The translations under genes were made by a program, and so were the position numbers. 64,000 nucleotides of DNA from Caloramator mitchellensis (lineage in GTDB: Bacteria > Bacillota > Clostridia > Clostridiales > Caloramatoraceae), in assembly GCF_001440545.1 (NCBI RefSeq), contig NZ_LKHP01000001.1, forward strand, positions 62,001 to 126,000, given 5' to 3'. Shown piece by piece: positions 35,545-45,078 of the stretch. The first letter of the stretch is position 1, and every line of letters begins with the position of its first letter. The notes below the pieces were generated by a model. That model was not told the origin of the DNA. It was given only the letters and a program-made list of their open reading frames with translations, and did no database searches.

Positions 35545-36723
35545 TTGAAGGTGAGCAAGAAACTTTTCAAGCCGTATCTTTACTTGATTTTCACGCTTGG
35601 AACAGCTATCAGCATCTATTATGTTGCAAACATAAAAAGTTATGCTTTTCCTTTAGTCTCTATTTTTTTTATGATGGTAACTGTTATTTCAGAGGTGTTT
35701 GATTACGATGGTGAAGCTAATGATGATGAATTATCATTTTCATTATCAATCTCTAATATATTCTTTTTGATACTGATGTTTAATGCGATAATTGCAATAA
35801 CAAGCAATATAATAGCTTTTTTAATAAAAGGATTAAAATTAAAAATGGAAGGTAGATATAATAAAATTTTAAATATAAAAACAATGTTTAACATTTCACA
35901 AACCACCATCATAATATTCATAACAGAATTTTTATCAAAAAAATTAGACATAGATTTAATTTCAAGCAGGGATATACTAAAACTTGCTATTTTAATACTA
36001 ATATTTGATGTTCTAAATCGATTAATTGTTTCCCTTGTAATATCTTTTCATAGCGGGAAGTTGTTTTTGGAAGCATTTAAATTTAAAATGTTCATATTAT
36101 ACAACTATTACTCAATAATATTAACTTTTGCGCTTATTTTTTCCTACAAAGGTTATGGATTATTGGGTGCAACTATCGTTTATCTGATGTATATACCTTT
36201 TCAAATTGTAACTTTTAGATACACAAAATTGAAGGAAAAAGAAAGAGAACTGTTTAAGGACAGATTATCAGGAGCATATAATTATAGATATTTAGAAGCT
36301 TTAATAAATAGTAAGATCAGTAAAAAAGAGCAATTTGCTATATGTATGATGGATTTTAACAATCTTAAATATATTAATGATAATTTTGGACATGTAACAG
36401 GCAATCAGCTTATAGAGTTTTTTGCAAAAGTCGTTAATTCTGCGATAGATAGAAATACTGTATTTTGCAGATACGGTGGAGATGAATTCTGCCTCATTCA
36501 TAGCGATTACGATGAATTAAAATTATTTATAAATAGTATTAATGAACTGCTTAAAACAAGATTTATTGAGACTAACGGAACCAAAATATATACAAGTGTA
36601 AGCAGTGGATTGTATAAATACACTGGAGAAGAAGTGGATTTTAATTTCATTATCGATAAGGTTGACAGAGCAATGTACAAGAGCAAACATAAAAAAGGAA
36701 GTGAAATTGTAGAAGCTTTTTAA
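35545..36723 (+). CDS. Membrane-bound diguanylate cyclase (GGDEF)
   Basis: This 392-residue protein has about seven N-terminal membrane helices (residues 8-235) and a C-terminal GGDEF domain (about 240-392) with the intact active site RYGGDEF. It should make cyclic di-GMP from two GTP. The inhibitory I-site RxxD five residues before the motif is absent (DRNT there), so product inhibition is not expected. TTG 35545 lies 8-9 bases after AGGGGG; an ATG at 35458 would place 29 residues before it across the ribosome site. The sensor part is not a named domain I recognise. Confidence 0.88.
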   Translation: MKVSKKLFKPYLYLIFTLGTAISIYYVANIKSYAFPLVSIFFMMVTVISEVFDYDGEANDDELSFSLSISNIFFLILMFNAIIAITSNIIAFLIKGLKLKMEGRYNKILNIKTMFNISQTTIIIFITEFLSKKLDIDLISSRDILKLAILILIFDVLNRLIVSLVISFHSGKLFLEAFKFKMFILYNYYSIILTFALIFSYKGYGLLGATIVYLMYIPFQIVTFRYTKLKEKERELFKDRLSGAYNYRYLEALINSKISKKEQFAICMMDFNNLKYINDNFGHVTGNQLIEFFAKVVNSAIDRNTVFCRYGGDEFCLIHSDYDELKLFINSINELLKTRFIETNGTKIYTSVSSGLYKYTGEEVDFNFIIDKVDRAMYKSKHKKGSEIVEAF

Positions 36724-36754
36724 AAATTTCCAGCTATATAAGCAAAAGTTAATA

Positions 36755-36795
36755 AAAGACGTTAATCAAACAAATAATTGATTAGCGTCTTTATA
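36755..36795. terminator. Bidirectional terminator
   Basis: AAGACGTTAATCAA pairs with TTGATTAGCGTCTT with one G-U pair. It lies between the convergent GGDEF gene and the minus-strand hypothetical gene. Confidence 0.8.
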
Positions 36796-36812
36796 AATTT
36801 TATCATTGATTG

Positions 36813-37268
36813 TTATTTATATCTAATTTTTCTAAATTTAACGATATCGAACCACTTGTTTGCGAAGGCGGCTAATTTTTCTCTTTCTGTTATTTTAAAA
36901 CTATTAAAATCTTTAACGTATTCTTCATAGTCACTTAGGGATTTCAAGTTGATATAAAAACCCATCATATTTAATGCTGGAAAATTATCATATTTATATT
37001 CTTCAACTGGAATTAAGTCATAAAGTTTTCCTTCTCTAACTTTTGCAACCTTCTTAAAGTGCAAGTCTATTATATTAAAATCAAGTGGAAATTCATAGGT
37101 ATCTCCTTTAATTGGCAGTTCATAGCCTATATTATAAATATTAGAATTTTTTGCGTCAGGTTTAATTACTTGTTCTGGAATAATAAAGTAATATTCATCA
37201 AAACATGCTGTTATCATTTCAAAATCGCTTTTTTTTAAAACAGTTATATGTTGTTCAATATTGCTCAC
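36813..37268 (-). CDS. Hypothetical protein, 151 residues
   Basis: I do not recognise this protein. It is soluble and rich in Tyr, Phe, Asp and Lys, with no signal peptide and no obvious catalytic motif. The ribosome site GGGGGGAAATAAC precedes the ATG, and coding character is good over the full length. It lies 80 bp downstream of splB on the same strand, so cotranscription with a spore gene is possible. Confidence 0.7.
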   Translation of the reverse strand: MSNIEQHITVLKKSDFEMITACFDEYYFIIPEQVIKPDAKNSNIYNIGYELPIKGDTYEFPLDFNIIDLHFKKVAKVREGKLYDLIPVEEYKYDNFPALNMMGFYINLKSLSDYEEYVKDFNSFKITEREKLAAFANKWFDIVKFRKIRYK

Positions 37269-37348
37269 GTTATTTCCCCCCTAAACTTTTTAAAAATTAT
37301 ATCAAAAAATTTTTGAAAAAAATGTGATTTTTATTACATTTATTAAAG

Positions 37349-38371
37349 TCATGTGAAATATTCTATTGTCGCATTAGGGAAATATTTTTTAATTACTTCA
37401 GCGAAAAACTTTTTAATTTCGTTTGAAGTTTCTTTTGGATAAACATATTTATAATATCCATATGGCCCCCATTTTTTCAAAAGATTTTCTTCGTTAAGAT
37501 TAAGCTTGGTTTTGGGAAATCTTTTTAGTATTATTTCTCTAGATCTTAATGTAAACCTATATTGAATTAGTTCGAATGTGATGTTGACACTAATATAGTC
37601 TTTGAGTTCTTCAGATAGTTTAATGAGCAAGTTTTCGTATTCTTTCTTCCAGCCTTCGTAAATTATAATGGGTGCGATTATAAATCCAGTATTATATCTA
37701 GCTTCAAGAATTTTTTTTGAAGCTGTTACTCTTTCACTTAAACTACTAGTATTGTGTTCAAAGTTATTAATGACATAATCTGAATTAATACTGAACCTGA
37801 TTTTAGTGTTGCCGTTATGTTCTATATTTAAAATATCATCAATGCTGGAGAATTTAGTTACTAATCTCAATTTCCCATTAGACTGACCTGCAAAAAATTC
37901 AATTGCCTTTTTTACTGAGCCAGTTATGTGTTCAACAGATATAGGGTCGCTGGTGCTGGCAAGTTCAAAGGTTGTAGTTTTAGGAAGGCCATTATTTATA
38001 TAATCCTGAATAATATCGAAGATATCATTTAGATTTACATAAATTTTGATGTAAGGAGAACAGGCATGTTTTGTCTGCAGATAACAGTATTCACAGGTTC
38101 CTGGACAGCCAGAAACTAGAGAGAATTGATAATCTGCAGATGGCTTGCATGATTCAAATTTTTTTGTTTTATTAACCCCTAATATTATACTCCTTTTAGA
38201 GAATGCAAAAAACTGCTGTTCATTCATCTCCTTTGTAAACTTTTTTATTCCTTCTTCTATTATTGGAATATTTTTTTCTTCAAACTTCTTAACAAGTTCG
38301 TATGTAAAACTATATTTCAAAGCTTCTTTTTCAATAAATACTTGAGAAGGATAAAATAAATCTATTTTCAT
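37349..38371 (-). CDS. splB: Spore photoproduct lyase
   Basis: This 340-residue radical SAM enzyme repairs the thymine dimer 5-thyminyl-5,6-dihydrothymine in germinating spores. The cluster motif is CPGTCEYCYLQT (about residues 89-100), with CxxxCxxC spacing. LVSGCPG and FELASTSDPISVEH agree with SplB. A GTG three bases upstream (38374) is an alternative start. Presence of the gene supports spore formation by the host. The upstream bases show a weak AGGTG site overlapping the start. Confidence 0.93.
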   Translation of the reverse strand: MKIDLFYPSQVFIEKEALKYSFTYELVKKFEEKNIPIIEEGIKKFTKEMNEQQFFAFSKRSIILGVNKTKKFESCKPSADYQFSLVSGCPGTCEYCYLQTKHACSPYIKIYVNLNDIFDIIQDYINNGLPKTTTFELASTSDPISVEHITGSVKKAIEFFAGQSNGKLRLVTKFSSIDDILNIEHNGNTKIRFSINSDYVINNFEHNTSSLSERVTASKKILEARYNTGFIIAPIIIYEGWKKEYENLLIKLSEELKDYISVNITFELIQYRFTLRSREIILKRFPKTKLNLNEENLLKKWGPYGYYKYVYPKETSNEIKKFFAEVIKKYFPNATIEYFT

Positions 38372-38426
38372 CACCTGATTATATTATTAGTAATAACAGA
38401 TTAGTTATACTAATTTACTTATTGTT

Positions 38427-38456
38427 TTGACATATGAATATTAATAGTATTAAAAT
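38427..38456 (+). promoter_or_regulatory. Promoter of crcB
   Basis: A consensus TTGACA (38427-38432) is followed after 18 bp by TAAAAT (38451-38456). Only about 33 nt separate this from the crcB start, which leaves no room for a fluoride riboswitch. Confidence 0.6.
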
Positions 38457-38489
38457 AAAAATTAGGATAAAGCTGACGGAGGTGCTAAA

Positions 38490-38867
38490 GTGCAAAAGGT
38501 TTTTTATGTAGGAATCGGAGGATTTATAGGAGCAAGTTTAAGGTATTTAATTTCCCTATGGGCTGCAAAAGTGTTTAACTTTGAAATTCCAATGGGGACA
38601 TTAATTGTTAATATTATCGGAGGTTTTTTAATAGGATTTATAATGGAGATAAGTTTATCAACAGATTTAATATCATCTGAATTAAGATTATTTATAACAA
38701 CAGGAATATTAGGCGGACTTACTACTTTTTCAACATTCAGCTATGAAACGATAAATTTGTTAAGCGATGGAAGTTATATTTGGGGAACATTAAATGCAGC
38801 ATTAAATTTATTTTTAAGCTTAGCAGGGGTTATAGCAGGAAGATTTATTGTCAAATTTATCATCTAA
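38490..38867 (+). CDS. crcB: Fluoride exporter CrcB/Fluc
   Basis: This 125-residue, four-helix membrane protein forms dimeric fluoride channels. The family motifs GGFIGASLRYLIS, GTLIVNIIGGFLIGF and TTGILGGLTTFSTFSYE (with the Phe box and the central Na+ site) are complete. GGAGGTG precedes the GTG start. A DUF190 gene follows 19 bp later, a common pairing. Confidence 0.95.
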   Translation: MQKVFYVGIGGFIGASLRYLISLWAAKVFNFEIPMGTLIVNIIGGFLIGFIMEISLSTDLISSELRLFITTGILGGLTTFSTFSYETINLLSDGSYIWGTLNAALNLFLSLAGVIAGRFIVKFII

Positions 38868-38886
38868 TAGTTTGGGAGGATTTAAA

Positions 38887-39228
38887 ATGAAAATTGAAGG
38901 TAAGGGTAAAATGCTAAAAATATTTATCGGGGAATCTGACAAATGGCACGGCGAATCTTTACATCATGTTGTTTTGAAGAAGGCTAAGGAATTAGGACTT
39001 GCAGGAGCAACTATAATAAGAGGGATTGAAGGCTTTGGAGCAAACAGCAGGATACACACTGCCTGGACTGAGGTTTTATCTCAGGATTTGCCTATAGTAA
39101 TAGAAATTATAGATAAAGAAGAGAGAATAAATGAGTTTATAAAGGTAATTGACCCAATGATAACTGAAGGCTTAATAGTTATTATGCATGATGTTGAAAT
39201 AATTAAGTATGCAAAGTCGAAACAATAG
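38887..39228 (+). CDS. DUF190 family protein (PII-like)
   Basis: This 113-residue protein matches DUF190, a family with the ferredoxin-like fold of PII signalling proteins. The blocks HGESLHHVVLKKAKELGLAGATI and RGIEGFGANSRIHT are diagnostic. It starts at ATG 38887 after GGGAGGA. It forms an operon with crcB; in this family it is thought to modulate fluoride transport, but the ligand is unknown. Confidence 0.9.
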   Translation: MKIEGKGKMLKIFIGESDKWHGESLHHVVLKKAKELGLAGATIIRGIEGFGANSRIHTAWTEVLSQDLPIVIEIIDKEERINEFIKVIDPMITEGLIVIMHDVEIIKYAKSKQ

Positions 39229-39244
39229 ATTATGGAGGATAAGA

Positions 39245-39997
39245 ATGACTGGTGCAATATTATACTTTTCTGGAACAGGGAACACAGAGTATGTATCAAG
39301 GCTATTCAAGAAACATTTTGAATCACAAGGAATTACTTGTATATTGATTGATATTTCAAAGAAGAGAACAATTAACGATGAATATGATTTTTATATTTTT
39401 GGTGCTCCAATTCATGCTGAGGTTTTTCCAAAGAATTATATTGAATGGGTATCTGATAATTTTAAAAAATCAAATAAAAGATGCATTATATTTTCTACAC
39501 AGGCGGCCAACAAAGGCTCAGGTCCTGACCAATTATCAGAAATTTTAGAGAAAAAAGGTTGTAAAATAGATATTCAAGAATTTATTACGATGCCTAACAA
39601 TTACTATGTTGTGGCATTTGAAAAACCTTCAAAGGAAGATATAAGAAGTACAAAGGAAAATGCTGATATAAAAGTTAAAGAAATTGTTGAAAAATTTTTA
39701 AGAGGAGAAAGATATATTAACAGCGTAAGTAGGTTTAGATTGAATCTGGCAAAGGCTGAGTATAAAGCTTTTTACCTTTTTTCCAAGGGATGGGCACGAC
39801 GAAATTTATCAGTTGATATGAAACTTTGTGTAAAGTGTATGAAGTGCGTGAAAAATTGTCCTACAAAGAATATAAAATTTAAAGAAAATTACTTTGAGTT
39901 TGGAAATCAATGTATTTCATGCCAAAAATGCCTCCATACTTGTCCTACAAATGCTTATTTGTATAAGGGCAGTAAATTTGAACAATATAAAATATGA
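39245..39997 (+). CDS. EFR1-type flavodoxin-ferredoxin fusion
   Basis: This 250-residue protein has an N-terminal flavodoxin-like domain with the FMN loop YFSGTGNTEYV (residues 7-17) and a C-terminal 2x[4Fe-4S] domain with CVKCMKCVKNCP and CISCQKCLHTCP (about residues 195-240). Such EFR1 proteins are soluble electron carriers in anaerobes; partners are mostly unknown. ATG 39245 is behind TGGAGGAT. It lies 16 bp after the DUF190 gene and may be read through from it. Confidence 0.9.
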   Translation: MTGAILYFSGTGNTEYVSRLFKKHFESQGITCILIDISKKRTINDEYDFYIFGAPIHAEVFPKNYIEWVSDNFKKSNKRCIIFSTQAANKGSGPDQLSEILEKKGCKIDIQEFITMPNNYYVVAFEKPSKEDIRSTKENADIKVKEIVEKFLRGERYINSVSRFRLNLAKAEYKAFYLFSKGWARRNLSVDMKLCVKCMKCVKNCPTKNIKFKENYFEFGNQCISCQKCLHTCPTNAYLYKGSKFEQYKI

Positions 39998-40047
39998 AAT
40001 TTATGTGTGGTTTTATAATTTAATTAATTTTAAAGAAAGCTGTTCTC

Positions 40048-40078
40048 AAAGGATGCATCTAAAAGTATGCACCTTCTT
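40048..40078. terminator. Weak hairpin between EFR1 gene and DUF378 gene
   Basis: AAGG...TGCAT (40049-40058) pairs with ATGCACCTT (40067-40075) with one bulged A. The sequence afterwards is T-rich on the plus strand. Confidence 0.5.
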
Positions 40079-40296
40079 TATTTTTCCTCTATACCATCGC
40101 TGCCAGGAGTCATAAGGTATGCGTAAAAAACCCAGATTGCAGATAATCCAACTATTCCATAGAAAACTCTAGCAAAAGGTGATGAATATCCACCTAATAT
40201 TGGAAGTAATGGATCAAATCCTGAAATAGCAACAAATCCCCAATTTAATCCTCCTAATACTAAAACAGCAAGTGATACTATATTTAATATTCTCAT
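40078..40296 (-). CDS. DUF378 family small membrane protein
   Basis: This 72-residue protein has two membrane helices and the DUF378 core NIVSLAVLVLGGLNWGFV followed by ARVFYGIVGLSAIWVFYAY. Start at ATG 40296 (MRILNIVS) is 9 bases after AAAGGA; longer frames lack a site. Function is unknown. It is a single-gene unit. Confidence 0.85.
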   Translation of the reverse strand: MRILNIVSLAVLVLGGLNWGFVAISGFDPLLPILGGYSSPFARVFYGIVGLSAIWVFYAYLMTPGSDGIEEK

Positions 40297-40469
40297 ACGC
40301 ACCATCCTTTCAATTATATTGTTTTCATTGTTTAGAATTTTTATGTAAATAATTGGTTTAAAATAAATAAAGTTTACAATCAATTTTCATTTTTATTCCT
40401 TTTAATAATTTTAAATACTCCAAAATTATAGTATAATGTAGTATGAATCGTAATTGGCGAGGTGAATTT

Positions 40470-41231
40470 ATGTTTGTTAAAATAGATAATATTGATTTGT
40501 TCTATAAAAAGGCTGGAAGTGGAAAAAAGGTTGTTCTTTTGCATGGATGGGGCGGAAGAGCAGATAGCTTTTTGCCAGTTTTTAATTATCTATCATCAAA
40601 GTTTGAAGTCTACGCTATAGATTTTCCGGGGTTTGGACAGTCTTCTATTCCAGACAGCGTTTGGGGTGTAAAGGATTATACTGAATTGCTACATAAATTT
40701 TTTAATAAGATGGGTATTGATAAGGCTACCTTAATTGGCCATTCTTTCGGTGGAAGGGTTTCTATACTTTTCTCTGCAACTTATCCTGAAATGGTAGAAA
40801 AAGTTGTATTAGTCGATAGTGCTGGTATAATTCCAAAAAGAAATTGGAAGTATTATTATAGAGTTTATAAATTTAAATTGTTGAAGAAAATATATCTAAT
40901 TTTGAATAGGGGAACGACGGAGGAAAAACTCGAGAGGTTTTATCAAAAGTATGGTTCTAAGGATTATAAGAATGCAGGACCACTTAGACAGATTTTTGTT
41001 AAAGTGGTGAACGAAGATTTGAGAGGTTTTTTACCCAAGATAAAAGCTCCGACTCTCTTAGTATGGGGAGAAGAGGACAAAGATACACCCCTTTACATGG
41101 CAAAGATAATGGAGAAGGAAATACCTGATGCAGGACTTGTAGTATTCAAAGGTGCAGGACACTTCTCCTATCTTGATAATATCAATGATTTTAACATTAT
41201 TGTGTCAAATTTTTTGAAGGGAAGTGAGTAA
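40470..41231 (+). CDS. Alpha/beta-hydrolase fold protein
   Basis: This 253-residue cytoplasmic protein has the HGWGGRADSF oxyanion region, nucleophile Ser in GHSFGGR (about residue 93), an Asp in WGEEDKDTP and the catalytic His in GAGHFSYLD (about residue 238). Ser-Asp-His are all present, so it should be an esterase or similar hydrolase; the substrate is unknown. ATG 40470 follows GAGGTG. It precedes a Mur-ligase-like gene without a gap, which hints at a role in cell-wall metabolism. Confidence 0.87.
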   Translation: MFVKIDNIDLFYKKAGSGKKVVLLHGWGGRADSFLPVFNYLSSKFEVYAIDFPGFGQSSIPDSVWGVKDYTELLHKFFNKMGIDKATLIGHSFGGRVSILFSATYPEMVEKVVLVDSAGIIPKRNWKYYYRVYKFKLLKKIYLILNRGTTEEKLERFYQKYGSKDYKNAGPLRQIFVKVVNEDLRGFLPKIKAPTLLVWGEEDKDTPLYMAKIMEKEIPDAGLVVFKGAGHFSYLDNINDFNIIVSNFLKGSE

Positions 41232-41232
41232 T

Positions 41233-42843
41233 TTGGAAACAATTCTAATAGGATTGTCAATAATAACATTTGCTGGAATATCATATTATTATAATAGATT
41301 TTATCTACATATGGCACAGCTTGTTGGGTATAAGCCTAACGAGTTCTTAAGCTGGATGCAAAAATATGACAGGGATTATCTCAAAAAAAGCATTGTTTTA
41401 TTGTTGCTATTTTATATAGCTAATTTTTTACCCCAAAATTATAGTGGCTATGTTTTATTTGCTTTGTGGTTTGTTTTTTCTGCAAAATTTATCAGTGATC
41501 ATTATAAATCAAGAAAAAAAGCTAAAAAACCCCTTGTATTTACTAATAGAGCCAAAAGACTATTTGCCTGTGCTTTAGCTGTTAACTATATTTTGGTGAT
41601 TGTTTTATATATTATTTTTAATAATAAAATTATACTATTCATAAATGGGCTTATATTTATTCAGGTTGCAATCTCATTTATAATGCTTTTATCGTTAAAG
41701 ATTATGCTTCCTATTGAAAGAAAAATACAGATGGGTTTTATCAATGAAGCAAGAGATATTATCAAAAGAAGAAAAGATTTATTAGTTATTGGGGTTACAG
41801 GAAGCTATGGCAAGACAAGCGTAAAATATTTTGTTAAAACAATACTTTCGGAAAAGTATAATACAATAATGACTCCAGAAAGCTATAATACACCTATGGG
41901 AATTACAAAGGTTATAAGAGAGCAACTAAAGGACGAGCATGAAGTGTTTGTCTGTGAGATGGGGGCAAGATACGTAGGTGATATTAAGGAATTATGTGAA
42001 ATTGCTTATCCTAAAATGGGGATTTTAACAGCGGTAGGTCCTCAGCATCTTGAAACTATGGGTTCACAAGAGAATATTGCAAACACAAAATATGAACTTA
42101 TTGAAAGTCTGCCTAATGATGGAGTAGCATTTTTTAATGCCGATAATGAAATATGTGTTAATTTATCAAAGAGAAGGAACATTGAAACTTATTTATACGG
42201 AACACAACAAAAAGAAGAGACCAATATTTGGGCGAGCGACATAAAAAATACTAAAGAAGGACTAAGGTTTAATGTTCAAGGAAAAGTTAACAATAGGGAA
42301 ATAAAATTTGAATGCAGGACAAAACTATTAGGAAAGCATAATGTAAACAATATTATTGCGGGAATTTTAGTTGCATTGAGATTAGGACTAACAGAAGAAG
42401 AAATTAAAAGAGGGATTGAAAAGATTGAACCTGTTCCCCACAGATTGCAGTTGTTGGATACTAATAACGGCGTTACGGTTATTGATGATGCCTTTAATTC
42501 AAATCCTGAGGGTTCAGCTTTAGCACTTGAGGCTATTGCTGAGATGGAGGGAGAGAAAAAAATTATTGTAACACCAGGCATGATTGAGCTTGGCAATATT
42601 GAATATGAAGAGAACAAGAAATTTGGTAAAAGAATTGCTAAAGTTTGCGATATAGCAATACTTGTTGGAAAGAAAAGAGCTATCCCGATAATTGAAGGAC
42701 TTAAGGAAGAAAATTATGAAGATGAAAGAATAATAGTTGTAAATAGTCTTGATGAAGCTACTCAAGCATTAGCAAAGGTAGTTAGCGTTGGGGATATAGT
42801 ATTGTTTGAAAATGATTTGCCGGATAATTATAGTGAAGTTTAA
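41233..42843 (+). CDS. MurF-like Mur ligase with N-terminal membrane helices
   Basis: This 536-residue protein has an N-terminal part with about four membrane helices (residues 1-165) followed by a Mur ligase: P-loop [12 protein letters not shown] (about residues 187-198), central HRLQLLD and [11 protein letters not shown] motifs. MurF adds D-Ala-D-Ala to the UDP-MurNAc-tripeptide; the next gene makes D-Ala-D-Ala. The membrane part is not found in standard MurF (about 450 residues), so it may be a MurF-like paralogue. TTG 41233 is 8 bases after AAGGGAAG. Confidence 0.8.
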   Translation: METILIGLSIITFAGISYYYNRFYLHMAQLVGYKPNEFLSWMQKYDRDYLKKSIVLLLLFYIANFLPQNYSGYVLFALWFVFSAKFISDHYKSRKKAKKPLVFTNRAKRLFACALAVNYILVIVLYIIFNNKIILFINGLIFIQVAISFIMLLSLKIMLPIERKIQMGFINEARDIIKRRKDLLVIGVTGSYGKTSVKYFVKTILSEKYNTIMTPESYNTPMGITKVIREQLKDEHEVFVCEMGARYVGDIKELCEIAYPKMGILTAVGPQHLETMGSQENIANTKYELIESLPNDGVAFFNADNEICVNLSKRRNIETYLYGTQQKEETNIWASDIKNTKEGLRFNVQGKVNNREIKFECRTKLLGKHNVNNIIAGILVALRLGLTEEEIKRGIEKIEPVPHRLQLLDTNNGVTVIDDAFNSNPEGSALALEAIAEMEGEKKIIVTPGMIELGNIEYEENKKFGKRIAKVCDIAILVGKKRAIPIIEGLKEENYEDERIIVVNSLDEATQALAKVVSVGDIVLFENDLPDNYSEV

Positions 42844-42854
42844 GGAGGGGCAAA

Positions 42855-44036
42855 ATGAGTAAAAAGAATGTTTTAGTGATGTTTGGAGGAAAAAGTGTAG
42901 AACATGAGGTTTCAGTTATTACTGGACTTCAGGTTGTTGAAAATATTGACAAGAACAAATACAATGTGATTCCGCTTTTTATAACTAAAAATGGTGAATG
43001 GTATAGTGGAGAAGTTTTATTAGATATAAAAAATTATAAGAACATGGATGATTTGCTGAGTAGGGCTAAAAAGGTATATATAGAGCCAGTTCCGAATAAA
43101 CCTTACATTCAATTTTATCCTGAAAAAGGATTGTTTAAAAAAGCACCTGAACCGATAAAAATTGATGTAGTTTTCCCAGCACTTCATGGTTCACATGGGG
43201 AAGATGGAACTATGCAGGGAATGTTTGAATTATGCAATATTCCATACGTTGGAAGTGGAGTTTTGGGTTCAGCCGTAGGAATGGATAAGATTATTATGAA
43301 GGATATATTTAAAGCTAATGGCATACCAATTGTTAACTATAAGTGGTTTTTAAGAAGTAATTATATAAACAATAGTAGTGAAGTAATTGAGGATATTGAA
43401 AGGAATTTAAGTTATCCAATGTTTGTTAAGCCAGCGAATTTAGGTTCAAGCATTGGAATTACGAGGGCAAAAAACAGAGAGGAACTTATTAATTCCATCG
43501 AAATTGCAATAAATTATGATAGAAGAATAATAGTTGAAGAGGCGGTCGAAAATCCTATGGAAATCAACTGCTCTGTAATCGGTTTTGATGAAGATTATAG
43601 AGCCTCCGTTTTAGAGCAGCCGATATCATGGCAGGAGTTTTTAAGCTTTGAGGACAAATATTTAAGTGGCAGCAAAAATTCTGGAATGAAGAGCGCAGCA
43701 AGGCGAATTCCAGCACCACTTCCAGATGATAAAACAAAAGAAATAAGGGATTTAGCAGTTAAAGTGTTCAAAGTTCTTGACTGTTCTGGAATATCAAGAA
43801 TCGACTTTTTAGTAGAACCGGAATCCATGAAGGTTTATGTAAATGAAATTAATACAATGCCAGGCTCTATATCATTCTATTTATGGGAACCAACAGGCGT
43901 TAGCTTTAAGGAGTTAATCGATAAATTAATTTATTTTGCTTTTGAAAGAAATAAAGAGCATAATAAAAATATGTATACTTTTGACACGCCTCTGCTAAAA
44001 AAGGCAAGCTCGGGAGTAAAAGGGTCTAAAAGATAA
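42855..44036 (+). CDS. ddl: D-alanine--D-alanine ligase
   Basis: This 393-residue ATP-grasp enzyme joins two D-alanines for peptidoglycan. Signatures are [14 protein letters not shown] near the N-terminus, [16 protein letters not shown] (about residue 112), and [15 protein letters not shown]. It belongs to the larger Ddl type (VanA/Ddl-A-like length) with an added C-terminal tail of about 25 residues. AAGGAGGGG precedes the ATG. It follows the MurF-like gene by 11 bp and ends at a strong terminator. Confidence 0.94.
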   Translation: MSKKNVLVMFGGKSVEHEVSVITGLQVVENIDKNKYNVIPLFITKNGEWYSGEVLLDIKNYKNMDDLLSRAKKVYIEPVPNKPYIQFYPEKGLFKKAPEPIKIDVVFPALHGSHGEDGTMQGMFELCNIPYVGSGVLGSAVGMDKIIMKDIFKANGIPIVNYKWFLRSNYINNSSEVIEDIERNLSYPMFVKPANLGSSIGITRAKNREELINSIEIAINYDRRIIVEEAVENPMEINCSVIGFDEDYRASVLEQPISWQEFLSFEDKYLSGSKNSGMKSAARRIPAPLPDDKTKEIRDLAVKVFKVLDCSGISRIDFLVEPESMKVYVNEINTMPGSISFYLWEPTGVSFKELIDKLIYFAFERNKEHNKNMYTFDTPLLKKASSGVKGSKR

Positions 44037-44068
44037 TCAAGGAGAAAAAACTCCTTGATTTTTTTATT
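44035..44068 (+). terminator. Terminator after ddl
   Basis: AATCAAGGAG (44035-44044) pairs perfectly with CTCCTTGATT (44051-44060), then TTTTTTT. Confidence 0.9.
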
Positions 44069-44089
44069 ATAATAAATTATTATAGAATT

Positions 44090-44105
44090 ACTTAAACGAT
44101 TAAGT
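44090..44105 (+). promoter_or_regulatory. LacI-type operator 1
   Basis: ACTTAAACGATTAAGT is a near-perfect palindrome with the central CG step usual for LacI/GalR operators. It lies 10 bp before the regulator's own ATG, and an identical copy lies before the GH13 gene. Confidence 0.8.
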
Positions 44106-44115
44106 TGGTGATATT

Positions 44116-45027
44116 ATGAAAAAGATTACAATGAAGGATGTTGCTAAAGAAGCTGATGTATCAATTGCTACGGTATCATATGTTTTAAATGAAAATAAAA
44201 ACGAAACTATACCCGAGGAAACAAGAAGGAAGGTTATAGCAGCGGCAAAAAAACTAAATTATGTTCCTAATTTGGCTGCACGTTCTTTAGTCAAAAGAAA
44301 GAGCAATCTAATCGGGATATTGATAGTCAAGGATTATGAAAATAGAATACCATGGAGAAGGTCATACTACAGTGAATTTATAGATTTATTGGTTGAAAAA
44401 TTAAACAGACTTGGATATCACGTTTTGATTTCAAACATAGATAAAAACAATCCTGAACTTGAAATTATATTATCAAGGGAACTAGATGGAGTGTTCTTAA
44501 TAGATGTCAATAAAGAAATATTTTATAATATTTCAAATAAGTTCGAAGTTCCTATAATAATCATAGATAGCTTTATTAATGATGAGTATTTTCAAAAGGT
44601 GATTCCAGATTTTGAGGATGCTATTTACAAGTCGATTGAAACAAATATAGGAACAGAAACAATTTTGCTGCTGGATAAATTTAATGATGACGAAATCAAT
44701 CAAAGGTTAATTAATGTCTTTAAAGAGCGGTTTAGCAAAATTTATATAGCAGACAATTACGATAGTCTAGTAAAGTATTTGAATGAAAACAAAGATTTCT
44801 CATTTGTAGTTTTAGGAGAACTATTATGTTCTATAGCATCAAAATATATAGAGAGCAGAAAACTTACAGCAATTTGCACCTGCGACAATTCATATCTTTT
44901 AGACGATGAAATAAAGAAGGTTATAGTAAGCAGTAAAACTAAATCCGATATCGCAGTTAAAATAATGATGGACTACATCGACGGCAAATACTATGATGAA
45001 AAGATTGTTTTAATAAAGGCAGATTAA
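44116..45027 (+). CDS. LacI-family transcriptional regulator
   Basis: This 303-residue protein has an N-terminal helix-turn-helix (TMKDVAKEADVSIATVSYVLN, residues 4-24) and hinge helix (YVPNLAARSLVKRKS), followed by a sugar-binding-type domain that is about 30 residues shorter than in LacI (usual total near 335). Operators at 44090 and 45047 indicate autoregulation and control of the GH13 gene, with a maltodextrin-like effector likely (inference). The ribosome site TTGGTG is weak and lies beside the operator. Confidence 0.9.
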   Translation: MKKITMKDVAKEADVSIATVSYVLNENKNETIPEETRRKVIAAAKKLNYVPNLAARSLVKRKSNLIGILIVKDYENRIPWRRSYYSEFIDLLVEKLNRLGYHVLISNIDKNNPELEIILSRELDGVFLIDVNKEIFYNISNKFEVPIIIIDSFINDEYFQKVIPDFEDAIYKSIETNIGTETILLLDKFNDDEINQRLINVFKERFSKIYIADNYDSLVKYLNENKDFSFVVLGELLCSIASKYIESRKLTAICTCDNSYLLDDEIKKVIVSSKTKSDIAVKIMMDYIDGKYYDEKIVLIKAD

Positions 45028-45046
45028 TCTGCCTAAAAAATAAATA

Positions 45047-45062
45047 ACTTAAACGATTAAGT
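45047..45062 (+). promoter_or_regulatory. LacI-type operator 2
   Basis: This is the same 16-bp sequence as at 44090, here 16 bp before the GH13 gene and overlapping its translation leader. A hairpin without T-run (45017-45034) lies just before it. Confidence 0.8.
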
Positions 45063-45078
45063 AACAGGAGGGTTTTCT

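Noticed and set aside
38390-38489. Fluoride riboswitch before crcB
   Set aside because: The conserved GGCGATG...pseudoknot blocks are absent and the leader is too short.
45017-45034. Terminator between the LacI and GH13 genes
   Set aside because: AGGCAGATTAATCTGCCT is a perfect hairpin, but A-rich rather than T-rich sequence follows on the plus strand, so it is not an intrinsic terminator.
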